The translations under genes and the position numbers were made by a program. Below are positions 45,591 through 54,961 of a stretch of 64,000 nucleotides of DNA, in pieces. Numbering within the stretch: the stretch's first letter is position 1; each line of letters starts with the position of its first letter. Below the pieces are notes generated by a model. It saw only the letters and a list, made by a program, of their open reading frames with translations, had not been told where the DNA came from and made no database searches. The stretch lies in contig NZ_JAHKQO010000028.1 in assembly GCF_018861065.1 (NCBI RefSeq), forward strand, positions 20,911 to 84,910. The letters are read 5' to 3'. Source of the stretch: Paraglaciecola arctica. GTDB lineage: Bacteria > Pseudomonadota > Gammaproteobacteria > Enterobacterales > Alteromonadaceae.

Positions 45591-47207
45591 ATGCAAAAAA
45601 TGTCTCAAACACAATTCGATTTTATTGTTATAGGTGCTGGTTCAGCAGGCGCCACTTTAGCGGCTCGTCTGACTGAAAATAGCCAATTTAAGGTGTGTTT
45701 GATTGAAGCTGGAGGTGCGGATAAAAGTCCTTTTATTCATATTCCTTTTGGTCTGGCATTTTTATCCCGCATGACAAATTTGGGGTGGGAGTACGATACC
45801 GAGCCACAAACTCATTTAAATAACCGCAAGCTTTTTTGGCCAAGGGGCAAGGTAATGGGTGGCTCTAGTTCCCTCAATGCAATGTGTTACATTCGCGGCG
45901 TGCCTGAAGATTATAACCTTTGGAGTGAAATGGGAGCCAAAGGGTGGGATTGGCAAACAGTATTACCCTATTTCAAAAAGTCGGAAAAACAACAACATGG
46001 GGAAAGCGAACTACATGGCGCTGATGGTTACTTAAGTGTTAGTGACCTACGACATACCAACCCTCTTTCAGACTCTTTTGTTGCTGCAGCTCAGGACGCA
46101 GGCCTAGATAAGGTCACTGATTTTAATAGTACTAAACGTGAGGGTTTGGGTTTTTATCAAGTGACTCAAGAAAACGGCCAGCGCTGCTCTGCGGCTAAAG
46201 GTTATTTGTCTCCAGCCTTATCGCGCTCCAATTTAACTGTTGTTACTAAAGCGCTAGTTGAAAAAATTATCGTTAGTGATGGCGTGGCTACAGGGGTGCA
46301 GGCGCAAATTAATGGGGAATCGGTTGCCCTGACAGCGAGTAAAGAAGTGTTACTGTCAGCTGGCGCTATAAACTCACCACAAGTTTTAATGCTGTCTGGT
46401 ATTGGACCTAAAAAACATTTGGCTGAAAAGGGGATTGAAACCATAGTCGATTTACCGGGGGTAGGGCAAAATCTGCAAGATCACCTCGACGCTATTGTTC
46501 AGCATCGCTGTAAAAGTCGCGAGAGTTATTCAATATCATTGGCACTCATTCCACGTTACGTTAAAGCCGCCTTTAATTATTTGTTTAATCGCAAAGGTTT
46601 GATGACCAGTAATGTTGCCGAAGCGGGTGGTTTTGACAGAACACAACACGCCGGTGACATTCCTGATATCCAATATCACTTTTTACCAGCGATATTGTTG
46701 AACCACGGAAGAACGACGGCCTTTGGTTATGGATATGGTGTGCATGTTTGTGGCCTTTACCCTAAAAGCCGAGGAGAAATCAGACTAGGTTCTAATAACC
46801 CAAAGGATCTGGCGCTAATAGATCCTCACTATTTAGAACACCCAGATGATCAAAAGGTGATGATTGATGGCGTTCGGCGGGCCAGAAAAATCCTCGCTGC
46901 TGCGGCCTTCGATAAATACCATTCTTGGGAAATCGGGCCTGGTCCAGAAGCACAAACAGATGAAGAAATTTTGGCTTTTATACGTAGAAAAGCCGAAACC
47001 ATCTATCACCCCGTAGGTACCTGTAAAATGGGGCGAATTGAAGACACAATGACAGTGGTAGATCCCGAACTTAAAGTTAAAGGAATGAAAGGCTTGAGAG
47101 TGGTTGATGCCTCGGTGATGCCCACTTTAGTGGGGGGAAATACCAACGCTCCTACTATCATGATTGCCGAACGTTGTGCGGATTTAATTAAGCAAGATTA
47201 TCAGTAA
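45591..47207 (+). CDS. GMC-family oxidoreductase (choline/alcohol dehydrogenase-like)
   Basis: A 538-aa FAD enzyme. The N-terminal dinucleotide motif is IVIGAGSAGATLAARLTE (about residues 11-28), and the GMC signatures are GKVMGGSSSLNAMCYIRG and the later GAINSPQVLMLSGIGP. The C-terminal catalytic His region is YHPVGTCKMG, with an N-A-P motif in GGNTNAPTIMIAE. It oxidises an alcohol, resembling choline or long-chain/polyol dehydrogenases. The substrate is undetermined; no betaine genes are adjacent. The start could be three codons further in. Confidence 0.92.
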   Translation: MQKMSQTQFDFIVIGAGSAGATLAARLTENSQFKVCLIEAGGADKSPFIHIPFGLAFLSRMTNLGWEYDTEPQTHLNNRKLFWPRGKVMGGSSSLNAMCYIRGVPEDYNLWSEMGAKGWDWQTVLPYFKKSEKQQHGESELHGADGYLSVSDLRHTNPLSDSFVAAAQDAGLDKVTDFNSTKREGLGFYQVTQENGQRCSAAKGYLSPALSRSNLTVVTKALVEKIIVSDGVATGVQAQINGESVALTASKEVLLSAGAINSPQVLMLSGIGPKKHLAEKGIETIVDLPGVGQNLQDHLDAIVQHRCKSRESYSISLALIPRYVKAAFNYLFNRKGLMTSNVAEAGGFDRTQHAGDIPDIQYHFLPAILLNHGRTTAFGYGYGVHVCGLYPKSRGEIRLGSNNPKDLALIDPHYLEHPDDQKVMIDGVRRARKILAAAAFDKYHSWEIGPGPEAQTDEEILAFIRRKAETIYHPVGTCKMGRIEDTMTVVDPELKVKGMKGLRVVDASVMPTLVGGNTNAPTIMIAERCADLIKQDYQ

Positions 47208-47315
47208 CCTTTTATCAAAATCGTACTTAAATAAGGCAACGTTGCTAATTGAGATAGTATCTTAGAGTTAGATTGGTTATCTTTTCATTTATTCGCGTAC
47301 TAATGGATAAGATAG

Positions 47316-48494
47316 ATGTTAAGAACATCATGGTGTCTGTGTTTATTGCTGTTACTCAATGGCTGTGTTGCCACAAAAAATATCGAGCCAGAACAAGCAT
47401 TATTGGTAACACCGACAGAAGAAGTTGAATGGCAAAGCGATTCTTTTGAATTAGTTAGGGTTCCTTCGCAACAGGAAATATTTGAATTAAGCGAAAAGAG
47501 TCAGAGTCACTTTTTAGATTATTATTATGCACAAGACAATGTTGACGTGGCAGGGCATAAGCATTTATACAATTATATCGATAATTTTTTAGATGGATTT
47601 GATTATAAAGGTGAAACCTTTAATGCAGATTTAGCCGCAAGGCAGCGCGCTGGTAATTGTTTATCTTTGGCTATCCTTACAAAAGCGTATGCTTCTCTTG
47701 TTGGCTTAGATATTGAGTTTAGAAAAGTAAACTCAGCACCGATTTATCAGAGAAATGCTGGTGTAATGACCATTTCCTCACATGTACAATCCCATTTGTA
47801 TGCGCCTAAAATAGCCAACAATGATAAATACACCCTAAGTGTTCTTCGCTCAAAAATCATTATTGATTATTTTCCTACGTCAAATAGTTTTATTGGTGAT
47901 TTGATTTCTGATGCGGATTTTTCTGCTATGTATTACCAAAATTTAGCCGCTGAGGCGATAGTCAAAAAGAATTTTGACTTGGCCTATTCACTATTGGACG
48001 CAGCAATGAAGTTGTCCCCCAACAACTCTGAAACACTTAATACCTTAGCTGTTTTGCATAAAATAACTGGCAACACTGCGCTTGCAGAATCCTTATATCT
48101 ATATGAGATTCAAAATGGCAACCGTTCTGTTAGTTTGCTAAGCAATTATATTTTGCTGTTAGAACAAACTAATCGACCAGAAGAAGCGGCTTTGATGAAA
48201 CTTAAATTTAAGGATGTTCGCGATGATAACCCTTATCGTTGGTATGATTTAGCTATCCAAGCGTATGCTCAACAAAATTTTTCTCAAGCGCTTAATTACT
48301 ATGAAAAGTCTATTCAAGCCGCCCCGTATTTGCATGAGAGCTTCTATGGTCAAGCAAAAACCTATGTTCGCCTGGGTAAAAGACACCAAGCCAAAATCGC
48401 CATGAAAAAGGCTGTGTCCTTAGCGTTTAAACCAAGTGATGAACAACTTTATTTGGCGAAACTAAACTCGCTGACCCGAGAAAGCGACATGTAA
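47316..48494 (+). CDS. TPR lipoprotein with transglutaminase-like region
   Basis: A 392-aa protein with a lipoprotein signal (LLLLLNGCVATK, lipobox Cys at residue 17). A transglutaminase-like segment follows (RQRAGNCLSLAILTKAYASLVGLD, with the candidate active Cys in GNC), then VMTISSHVQSHLY. TPR repeats near 205-385 (SLLDAAMKLSPNNSETLNTLAVLH and similar) complete it. Probably outer-membrane attached and protein-protein interacting. Only 2 nt separate it from the HEAT-repeat gene. Confidence 0.78.
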   Translation: MLRTSWCLCLLLLLNGCVATKNIEPEQALLVTPTEEVEWQSDSFELVRVPSQQEIFELSEKSQSHFLDYYYAQDNVDVAGHKHLYNYIDNFLDGFDYKGETFNADLAARQRAGNCLSLAILTKAYASLVGLDIEFRKVNSAPIYQRNAGVMTISSHVQSHLYAPKIANNDKYTLSVLRSKIIIDYFPTSNSFIGDLISDADFSAMYYQNLAAEAIVKKNFDLAYSLLDAAMKLSPNNSETLNTLAVLHKITGNTALAESLYLYEIQNGNRSVSLLSNYILLLEQTNRPEEAALMKLKFKDVRDDNPYRWYDLAIQAYAQQNFSQALNYYEKSIQAAPYLHESFYGQAKTYVRLGKRHQAKIAMKKAVSLAFKPSDEQLYLAKLNSLTRESDM

Positions 48495-48496
48495 TA

Positions 48497-49609
48497 ATGG
48501 CAGAACTGCTAAAAGATAAATACCCCGTAGAGGTCGCCGAGAAGATTAGTAAAATGATTGGTGAGGTACATCCAGCCTTTGATTCAGTCGGTTTTATTGC
48601 TCAAGTAAGCCAAGGGTATGAGCAACTGGAGTTAATGGCACGTGCCCGTAAAATTGCTTTCGCGTTAACGGCATTTTTACCTGCTGATTTTCAACAAGCA
48701 CAAGAGATTTTATTGGCATCTTTGGATTCACCAGTAGAACTGGATGAAAACAATAGTGTTGCGTCGTTTTTATATATGCCCCATACCATCTATATCAGCG
48801 ACAATGGCTTGGAATATTTTGATATTTCAATGCAGGCCTTGTATCAATTGACTCAAAGGTTTACTGCTGAATTTGCTATTCGACCCTTTATTCAACGTTA
48901 CCCTGAAAAAAGTATGGCGCTATTAGCTGTTTGGGCTACTGACTCCAATTTACATGTGCGGCGCTTGGTATCAGAGGGCACACGTACTCGATTACCTTGG
49001 GCATCACGCCTACCCGAATATATTGAAGATCCTGCTGCGGTTATTCGTTTACTAGAGTTGCTCAAAAATGATCCCGAATTGTATGTAAGGCGTTCGGTAG
49101 CAAATAACCTTAATGACATAGGTAAAGATCACCCAGCGCTTTTAGCGGACATCGCCAAAAGGTGGCTCAAAGGAGCCTCGAAAGACAGAGAATGGTTAGT
49201 AAAACATAGCTTACGTAGCGCCATTAAACGTGGCGAACAAGGTGCTTTGCAGGCTTTAGGGTATGATGAAAAAGTAGACGTTAAAATTAAGAATGTCGCT
49301 ATATCACCGGCTAAAGCCCAAATTGGCGAAGCCATTCAAGTGAGTTTTGACGTCGCCAATCTTGGGGATTTCATTACTGCTTTGATGGTTGATTTTTCGA
49401 TCCACTTTATCAAAGCTAATGGTAAAGCCAACCCAAAAGTATTTAAGTTAAAAGCCGTTGAGCTTGCGCCCCAAAAGTCTCACAAGTTTTCAAAAAAGGT
49501 GTCACTAAAAGTGATGACCACTCGTACTTTATATTCTGGAACACACAAGGTTGAAGCTATCATTAACGGGCAAAATCATGGGATTGGCAGTTTTGAATTA
49601 GTGAGATAA
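48497..49609 (+). CDS. DNA alkylation repair-like HEAT-repeat protein
   Basis: A 370-aa protein. The central helical repeats (VWATDSNLHVRRLVSEGTR, LLKNDPELYVRRSVANNLNDI, LVKHSLRSAIKRGE) match the DNA alkylation repair family (AlkC/AlkD-type). That family excises alkylated bases using HEAT repeats. The C-terminal 110 residues form a beta-rich domain (VAISPAKAQIGEAIQVSFDVANLG), like the Ig-like extension in some AlkC proteins. Co-transcribed with the TPR lipoprotein, an odd pairing. Catalytic residues cannot be placed with certainty. Confidence 0.75.
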   Translation: MAELLKDKYPVEVAEKISKMIGEVHPAFDSVGFIAQVSQGYEQLELMARARKIAFALTAFLPADFQQAQEILLASLDSPVELDENNSVASFLYMPHTIYISDNGLEYFDISMQALYQLTQRFTAEFAIRPFIQRYPEKSMALLAVWATDSNLHVRRLVSEGTRTRLPWASRLPEYIEDPAAVIRLLELLKNDPELYVRRSVANNLNDIGKDHPALLADIAKRWLKGASKDREWLVKHSLRSAIKRGEQGALQALGYDEKVDVKIKNVAISPAKAQIGEAIQVSFDVANLGDFITALMVDFSIHFIKANGKANPKVFKLKAVELAPQKSHKFSKKVSLKVMTTRTLYSGTHKVEAIINGQNHGIGSFELVR

Positions 49610-49677
49610 CCTGATGCGATAGTTACTCTAACATCAGGCTAATTGGTTATCTTTGGTGTGCCTAACACCACTAAGAG

Positions 49678-50658
49678 TTATTTTTCCCCTAGAAAATCAA
49701 CTACAGTATCTGTGAAATCGGTAAACACACCGTCTACTTTCAATTGTTTAAACAACATTTGTAATGCCTGCTGTTTAGTTACATCATCTGGTAGTGCGTC
49801 TTTACGAAAAGTGTAGGGATGCACCTTAAGTCCAGCGCTATGTGCTTGGGCAACATAACCTGTCGATTGCATGGTTTTAAGATCGACCAATTGTGGTATC
49901 CAGGGTCCAATTCCTTGTGCGACTTTGGCAATATCTGCTAACCCTTGTGGTGTTTTTAACACATCATAATCGCTAGGAGACTCTGACCAATCATTCTCTG
50001 CAATCAACTGTATGAGTTTTACCTTTGCTCCTAGTTCGTTGCGCAATCGTTGAGTTTCAGAAAAATCAAAACATTGCAGGTAAATGTTTTTACTCCCATC
50101 ATCGAGTTTATGTTTTCGTAGAACATTCATTACCAGTTGGCTAATGTCTATCCCTTGCTCTAAGTGCCAAGCAGGGGATTTTATTTCGGGGTAGAAACCA
50201 ACAGTTTTGTCGAACTGACGATTGAGCTGTTGAATCAATTCAATTTGGTCTTCAAAGGATGCAATCTGAAACGACCCATCGCCTCGATAGCGTAGCGGAA
50301 ATACCTGATTACCCTCTGCATCTTGACGCTCGTGTACTTTAAGGGTCTTTAGTTCTGCTAAAGTAAAATCTAATGCATAATATCTCCCATCTTTGCGTTT
50401 TCTCGATGGGAAAATTTGTTCAACGTTTGTAACAGTTTCAAGATGAATGTCATGCAAGACTATTAATTTTGAGTCTTTAGTTGCTACCAAATCTTGTTCA
50501 ATATAATCAGCACCTTGCGCATAGGCTAAAGTAACGGATTCGAGGGTATGTTCGGGTAAATAGCCTGGTGCGCCCCTATGTGCTATTACTAAAGGTTTCG
50601 CGGCACCAACTTGGTTGCTAAGAATCATCATCAGCAGTCCTAAAATACATAATTTCAT
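49678..50658 (-). CDS. glpQ: Exported glycerophosphodiester phosphodiesterase (GlpQ-like)
   Basis: A 326-aa protein with a signal peptide (MKLCILGLLMMILSNQVGAA). It has the GDPD hallmarks: LVIAHRGAPGYLPEHT with the catalytic His, ADYIEQDLVATKDSKLIVLHD with the metal-binding Glu/Asp and the second His, and FYPEIKSPA. It cleaves glycerophosphodiesters to glycerol 3-phosphate and an alcohol in the periplasm. The ATG at 50658 is 10 nt after the glyoxalase stop and follows AGTGAG; the upstream in-frame start would overlap that gene. Confidence 0.92.
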   Translation of the reverse strand: MKLCILGLLMMILSNQVGAAKPLVIAHRGAPGYLPEHTLESVTLAYAQGADYIEQDLVATKDSKLIVLHDIHLETVTNVEQIFPSRKRKDGRYYALDFTLAELKTLKVHERQDAEGNQVFPLRYRGDGSFQIASFEDQIELIQQLNRQFDKTVGFYPEIKSPAWHLEQGIDISQLVMNVLRKHKLDDGSKNIYLQCFDFSETQRLRNELGAKVKLIQLIAENDWSESPSDYDVLKTPQGLADIAKVAQGIGPWIPQLVDLKTMQSTGYVAQAHSAGLKVHPYTFRKDALPDDVTKQQALQMLFKQLKVDGVFTDFTDTVVDFLGEK

Positions 50659-50668
50659 AATACTCACT

Positions 50669-51052
50669 TTATTTTCGTTCAATTAATTCGATTGCATAAC
50701 CATCTGGATCACGTACAAAAGCGATGACAGATTTGCCCCCTTTTACGGGACCGGGTTTACGATAAACATCGCCGCCATGTTGCTCAATAAACTCACATAA
50801 GGTGTAAATATCATCAACAGCAATAGCGATATGCCCAAAAGCATCACCCATTTGATAACTGCCTTTGCCCCAGTTGTAGGTCAGTTCCAGAACGGTTGTA
50901 TCTGTTTCTTCACCATAGCCGACAAAGGCCAAGGTATATTGATACTCTTTGTTTTCACTTTTCCTAAGCAGTTTCATACCCATGAGTTTGGTGTAGAAAT
51001 CAATTGAAACTTGTAAATCTGCCACCCGTAACATAGTGTGCAATAAACGCAT
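50669..51052 (-). CDS. gloA: Lactoylglutathione lyase (glyoxalase I)
   Basis: A 127-aa enzyme that isomerises the glutathione-methylglyoxal hemithioacetal. The N-terminal [28 protein letters not shown] and the C-terminal [27 protein letters not shown] with metal ligands (H5, E56-type, H74-type, E122-type) match gammaproteobacterial GloA. AAGGAAA precedes the ATG. In an operon with glpQ. Confidence 0.93.
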   Translation of the reverse strand: MRLLHTMLRVADLQVSIDFYTKLMGMKLLRKSENKEYQYTLAFVGYGEETDTTVLELTYNWGKGSYQMGDAFGHIAIAVDDIYTLCEFIEQHGGDVYRKPGPVKGGKSVIAFVRDPDGYAIELIERK

Positions 51053-51377
51053 AAGGTTTCCTTTTTGAATGAATTTGCAGGTCTTTAGGTTAACAACTCG
51101 TATTCTTGATAACTAAACTGCAAGCATACAATAATAAGCCATGAATATGACAATTAGACGTGGATTGCCATCTAAGCTCAATTTGTTTTTGGTGGTAACT
51201 CTTATTAGAAGCGGGTACTAGGGTTGAGCAAATAGAACAGACGGAAATAGCCTAAAGACGCCAAACATAATGTTAAACCAAGAGTGTGATGTCTGAAAAA
51301 GAAGCTAAACGTCTTGCTAGATTTGAGTGGCAAAAGTCGGTAAAGTAAAAATAAGCAATTAACTGTAGAGTCAAATT
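51053..51377. other. Intergenic region, no supported gene
   Basis: About 325 nt between gloA and the pilin gene. It contains only very short frames, for example a 19-aa frame from ATG 51289 without a good ribosome binding site. It presumably holds the gloA promoter. No hairpin with a T-run was found. Confidence 0.4.
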
Positions 51378-51920
51378 TTAACAAGACAACGGTGTGCCAG
51401 CTGCATTTTCGTTTACGCCATCTTTGTCGCTGTCGGTGCTCATTTTAACTCTACCTTGCAAGGTAATAGACAGTGAACGAGCATATTTTGCTTCTTTATC
51501 TTTGTGACAAAGCAAAATTTCATTGGCTAGATTGGCTTCCCCAGTTTCGGAAAATTTAATGGTATCGTTGGTGTTGGTCATCAAACTCGTTTCAGATGTG
51601 GCACTCACTGAAACTAATAATTCTTCATCCTCACCGCGAATTTCGTTATCGTCACTGTCGATAAATACAATTTTGGGCTTGTTCCAATCTTCAGTGCAAA
51701 CAGAATAATCGTCCGATGGACAAACAACAACTTGGGCTTGTTCGTCTATTGCATGGTGCCGTGCATACTGGATTAATGAGCTTATTTCATTGATCTCAGC
51801 CACAATTCGGTTTTTTATTAAGATGCTTTGAATACTTGGGGTAACAAATGCAAGTATTATGGCAACAATGGAGACAGTGACCATTAATTCGACCAAAGTC
51901 ACACCTTTTTGTTGTTTCAC
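51378..51920 (-). CDS. Type IV pilin-like minor pseudopilin (GspH/FimT type)
   Basis: A 180-aa prepilin. The short leader MKQQKG is followed by VTLVELMVTVSIVAIILAFVTP, the prepilin-peptidase site and hydrophobic N-helix. GspH/FimT features follow: IVAEINEISSLIQYARHHAIDEQAQVVVCPS and paired Cys (VVVCPSDDYSVCTEDW). I chose GTG 51920, with GGAG 8 nt upstream, because it gives the canonical short leader; the longer frame adds 24 residues. It is isolated from other pilus genes. Confidence 0.85.
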   Translation of the reverse strand: MKQQKGVTLVELMVTVSIVAIILAFVTPSIQSILIKNRIVAEINEISSLIQYARHHAIDEQAQVVVCPSDDYSVCTEDWNKPKIVFIDSDDNEIRGEDEELLVSVSATSETSLMTNTNDTIKFSETGEANLANEILLCHKDKEAKYARSLSITLQGRVKMSTDSDKDGVNENAAGTPLSC

Positions 51921-52127
51921 TTTAAATACTCCAGTAATGAGATACTTAAGATAAACTATTTTTGAAAAATTAGGGTATGAAATAGTTACCAAAGGTTAGG
52001 ATTAACATACACATGTTGCTAACATTAGGCCGTAGCTATTTTTGAGTTAAAAGTTAAACAAAAATTTTAATGGGAGTTAACGGCCCAATTGCAGTTTTTG
52101 GTTAGTATGACATTAATGAGGGAAAAA

Positions 52128-52958
52128 ATGCAGACGAGTACTGTGATAGAACAAATGCGGGTATTACCTGAAATTGATGTTAATTATGAAGTTGAGCGTC
52201 GAGTAAGTTTTATTAAATCTCAACTGATTAGCAGCGGTTGTAAAGCTTTAGTCTTGGGTATTAGTGGTGGGGTAGATTCTTGTACATTAGGGCGCCTAGC
52301 GCAGCTTGCAGTGAATGAGCTAAATCAACAACAAGCGACAGGCTATCAATTTGTGGCAGTAAGATTGCCATACAATGAACAGGCTGATGAGGCAGATGCC
52401 CAAGCGGTAATCCAATTTATTGAGCCAAGCCAAAACCTCGCAATTAATGTCCAGCCAGGCGCCGATGCAATTGACCAACAAACTCGTGTAGCCCTTGAAG
52501 CTAACGGTTTGCTTCCTAAAAGTGAAACTAAGTGCGATTTTGTTAAAGGCAATGTGAAAGCCCGAACTCGCATGGTTACACAATACCAAGTAGCCGGACT
52601 GCTTGATGGATTAGTATTAGGTACCGACCACTCCGCTGAGAATATTACGGGTTTTTATACTAAATATGGCGACGGCGCCTGCGATCTTGCGCCATTATTT
52701 GGCCTCAATAAACGTCAAGTTAGACAACTTGCCGAGTTTTTAGGCGCCCCAGACCATATTATTCATAAAGCCCCAACAGCAGATTTGGAATCATTAGCCC
52801 CTCAAAAATCAGATGAACAGGCGCTGGGCATGACTTATGACCAAATAGATGATTTTTTAGAAGGCAAGGATGTTTCCCTCGATATTGCTGAGAAGTTGCT
52901 CGCTATATTTGAGAAGACTCAGCATAAACGAGTTCCAATTCCTACCATATATGATTGA
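52128..52958 (+). CDS. nadE: Ammonia-dependent NAD+ synthetase
   Basis: A 276-aa enzyme making NAD+ from deamido-NAD+, ATP and ammonia. The ATP-binding P-loop is [46 protein letters not shown] and [27 protein letters not shown] match E. coli NadE. No glutaminase domain. The ATG at 52128 follows GAGGGA; the frame extension upstream is not supported. Followed by glnB after 38 nt. Confidence 0.95.
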   Translation: MQTSTVIEQMRVLPEIDVNYEVERRVSFIKSQLISSGCKALVLGISGGVDSCTLGRLAQLAVNELNQQQATGYQFVAVRLPYNEQADEADAQAVIQFIEPSQNLAINVQPGADAIDQQTRVALEANGLLPKSETKCDFVKGNVKARTRMVTQYQVAGLLDGLVLGTDHSAENITGFYTKYGDGACDLAPLFGLNKRQVRQLAEFLGAPDHIIHKAPTADLESLAPQKSDEQALGMTYDQIDDFLEGKDVSLDIAEKLLAIFEKTQHKRVPIPTIYD

Positions 52959-52984
52959 AACCGAGTATTAACAAGCCATATTAA

Positions 52985-53335
<351 letters not shown>

Positions 53336-53484
53336 CGCAGTTATGCAGTAGTTTGTCGATAATTATCTGGTTTAAAAAAAAAACTGAAATAATTAATACC
53401 ACTCTTTGGTCTGATGTTTTGGAACCAGACAATAGTATTAAAACAACAATTTTTATCGACTACTTATTTTAAAGGATACTCATT

Positions 53485-54006
53485 ATGCAACAAATTAAAA
53501 AAACATCTATCGCTACAGCGCTTGGAGCAGTGGTTATCGGCTCTCTTGCTTCTGTAAGTGTGCAAGCCAATACTAACCCATTTACTGTTCAGTCTTTAGA
53601 ATCTGGCTTTATGCAGAGCGTCGACGAAGGCAAATGTGGTGAAGGTAAATGCGGCGGTGACAAAGCTGAAAAAGCCGCGAAAACCATGAAAGAAGGTAAA
53701 TGTGGTGAAGGCAAATGCGGTGGCGACAAAGCTGAAAAAGCCGCGAAAACCATGAAAGAAGGTAAATGTGGTGAAGGCAAATGTGGCGGTGATAAAGCCG
53801 AAAAAGCCGCTAAAACCATGAAAGAAGGCAAATGTGGTGAAGGTAAATGCGGCGGTGATAAAGCGGATAAAGCTGAAAAAGCCGCGAAAGCCATGAAAGA
53901 AGGTAAATGTGGTGAAGGTAAGTGTGGCGGAGACAAAGCCAAAAAAGCCGCGAAAACCATGACAGAAGGTAAATGTGGTGAAGGCAAGTGTGGCGGCCAA
54001 GCCTAA
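53485..54006 (+). CDS. Bufferin/oxazolin-type RiPP precursor with twelve EGKCG motifs
   Basis: A 173-aa precursor. Residues 1-28 are a Sec signal peptide (TALGAVVIGSLASVSVQA). Residues 29-47 form a short linker. Residues 48-173 comprise six tandem units, each opening EGKCGEGKCGG and linked by Lys/Ala-rich DKAEKAAKTMK. All twelve Cys lie in EGKCG motifs. EGKCG is the core motif of the copper-binding HvfA/bufferin RiPPs, in which an MNIO enzyme converts Cys to an oxazolone- or thiooxazole-type ligand. The MNIO gene (54098) and DUF2063 gene (54961) follow, so modification and a periplasmic metal-buffering role are expected. AAGGA precedes the ATG. A hairpin terminator separates it from the enzymes. 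Confidence 0.88.
   Translation: MQQIKKTSIATALGAVVIGSLASVSVQANTNPFTVQSLESGFMQSVDEGKCGEGKCGGDKAEKAAKTMKEGKCGEGKCGGDKAEKAAKTMKEGKCGEGKCGGDKAEKAAKTMKEGKCGEGKCGGDKADKAEKAAKAMKEGKCGEGKCGGDKAKKAAKTMTEGKCGEGKCGGQA
53626..54003 (+). repeat. Six tandem coding repeats of about 66 bp
   Basis: Units cover residues 48-69, 70-91, 92-113, 114-138 (25 aa, with an extra DKA), 139-160 and a truncated sixth, 161-173. Differences between units are mostly at third codon positions, so the peptide repeat is under selection while the DNA has drifted. Confidence 0.95.
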
Positions 54007-54042
54007 GTTGCTAGTCAATTAGCAAATAAATTATCAAAACAA

Positions 54043-54070
54043 AAAGGTCGGCGAATGTCGGCCTTTATTT
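54043..54070 (+). terminator. Hairpin between precursor and MNIO gene
   Basis: AAAGGTCGGC (54043-54052), loop GAAT, GTCGGCCTTT (54057-54066), then ATTTT. The stem uses two G-U pairs. It should cut most transcripts after the precursor and let a minority read into the enzyme genes. Confidence 0.75.
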
Positions 54071-54097
54071 TAGAAAACAATCGGGGTAATCAATCTA

Positions 54098-54961
54098 ATG
54101 AACAATAAACACCTAACAGGAGTTGGATTGGGATTGCGTCGTGAAATGCTCGAAGAATTATTACCTCATATCCCTAGTTCAGTAGATTTTTGGGAAGTCG
54201 CTCCTGAAAACTGGATCCCACTTGGAGGCAAATTTCAGAAAAACCTTAATCAATTTACCTCCAGTTGTAATTTTGTTTGCCACGGTTTATCTCTGTCTAT
54301 CGGAAGCCCTGCGCCGCTAGATGTGAACTTTGTTAAAAGTGTTAAGAGTTTCTTAGATCAACATGATATTTTGTACTACAGCGAACATTTAAGTTACTGC
54401 TCTGGTCAAGGTCATATGTACGATTTGATGCCGATCCCCTTTACAGAAGAAGCGGTTAAACATGTGGTTGAGCGTCTTAAACAAGTACAGGATATTATTG
54501 AACGACCATTGTTGTTAGAAAATGTGTCTTATTATGCCGCACCAGGGCAAGAGATGACCGAGCAAGAGTTTACCTTGTCGGTTTTAAACGAGTCTGGTTG
54601 CTTAATGTTACTAGACGTAAACAATATTTATGTGAATTCAATTAATCACGGTTACGATGCTGAAGAGTTTTTGTGTGCCATGCCATCAGGTAAAATTGTT
54701 TATGGACATATTGCAGGGCACTATGATGAAGCCGAAGATTTAAAAATTGATACTCACGGTAGTGACGTCATTGAGCCTGTTTGGCAGTTATTAAAAAAAG
54801 CCTATGAAATACATGGGGTATTTCCCACTTTATTAGAACGAGATTTTAATATTCCCCCCATTAACGAGTTGTTATTAGAAATGGAAAAAATTAGAACAGT
54901 TCAACAACAAGTTCAACAACACACCATGTCCAATAAACCGACTAAAAAATTGTCTGCCTAG
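54098..54961 (+). CDS. bufB: Multinuclear non-heme iron oxidase (MNIO, DUF692), BufB/HvfB-like
   Basis: A 287-aa TIM-barrel enzyme of the DUF692 family, now known as MNIO, which modifies Cys residues of bufferin- and oxazolin-type precursors. Likely iron ligands are visible: H62 (VCHGLSLSIGS), E96/H97 (YSEHLSYC), E141 (LLLENVSYY), D173 and N176 (LLDVNNIYVNS), H184, H204/H208 (GHIAGH), H220 (IDTHGSD) and E247 (LLERDFN). It lies 91 nt after the precursor with a terminator between, and its stop overlaps the GTG of the DUF2063 gene by 1 nt. Confidence 0.92.
   Translation: MNNKHLTGVGLGLRREMLEELLPHIPSSVDFWEVAPENWIPLGGKFQKNLNQFTSSCNFVCHGLSLSIGSPAPLDVNFVKSVKSFLDQHDILYYSEHLSYCSGQGHMYDLMPIPFTEEAVKHVVERLKQVQDIIERPLLLENVSYYAAPGQEMTEQEFTLSVLNESGCLMLLDVNNIYVNSINHGYDAEEFLCAMPSGKIVYGHIAGHYDEAEDLKIDTHGSDVIEPVWQLLKKAYEIHGVFPTLLERDFNIPPINELLLEMEKIRTVQQQVQQHTMSNKPTKKLSA

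Noticed and set aside
53421..53426. GGAACC as an ECF-sigma -35 element for the precursor gene
   Set aside because: No matching -10 motif (CGTC or CGAA type) at 16-17 nt, so the promoter class cannot be stated.
53626..54003. CRISPR-like array
   Set aside because: The repeats are in-frame coding units without spacers, ending at a stop codon; differences are synonymous.
53589..54018. Antisense open frames across the EGKCG repeats
   Set aside because: They arise from the repeat composition; no ribosome site, and the plus-strand protein has a signal peptide and the correct neighbours.
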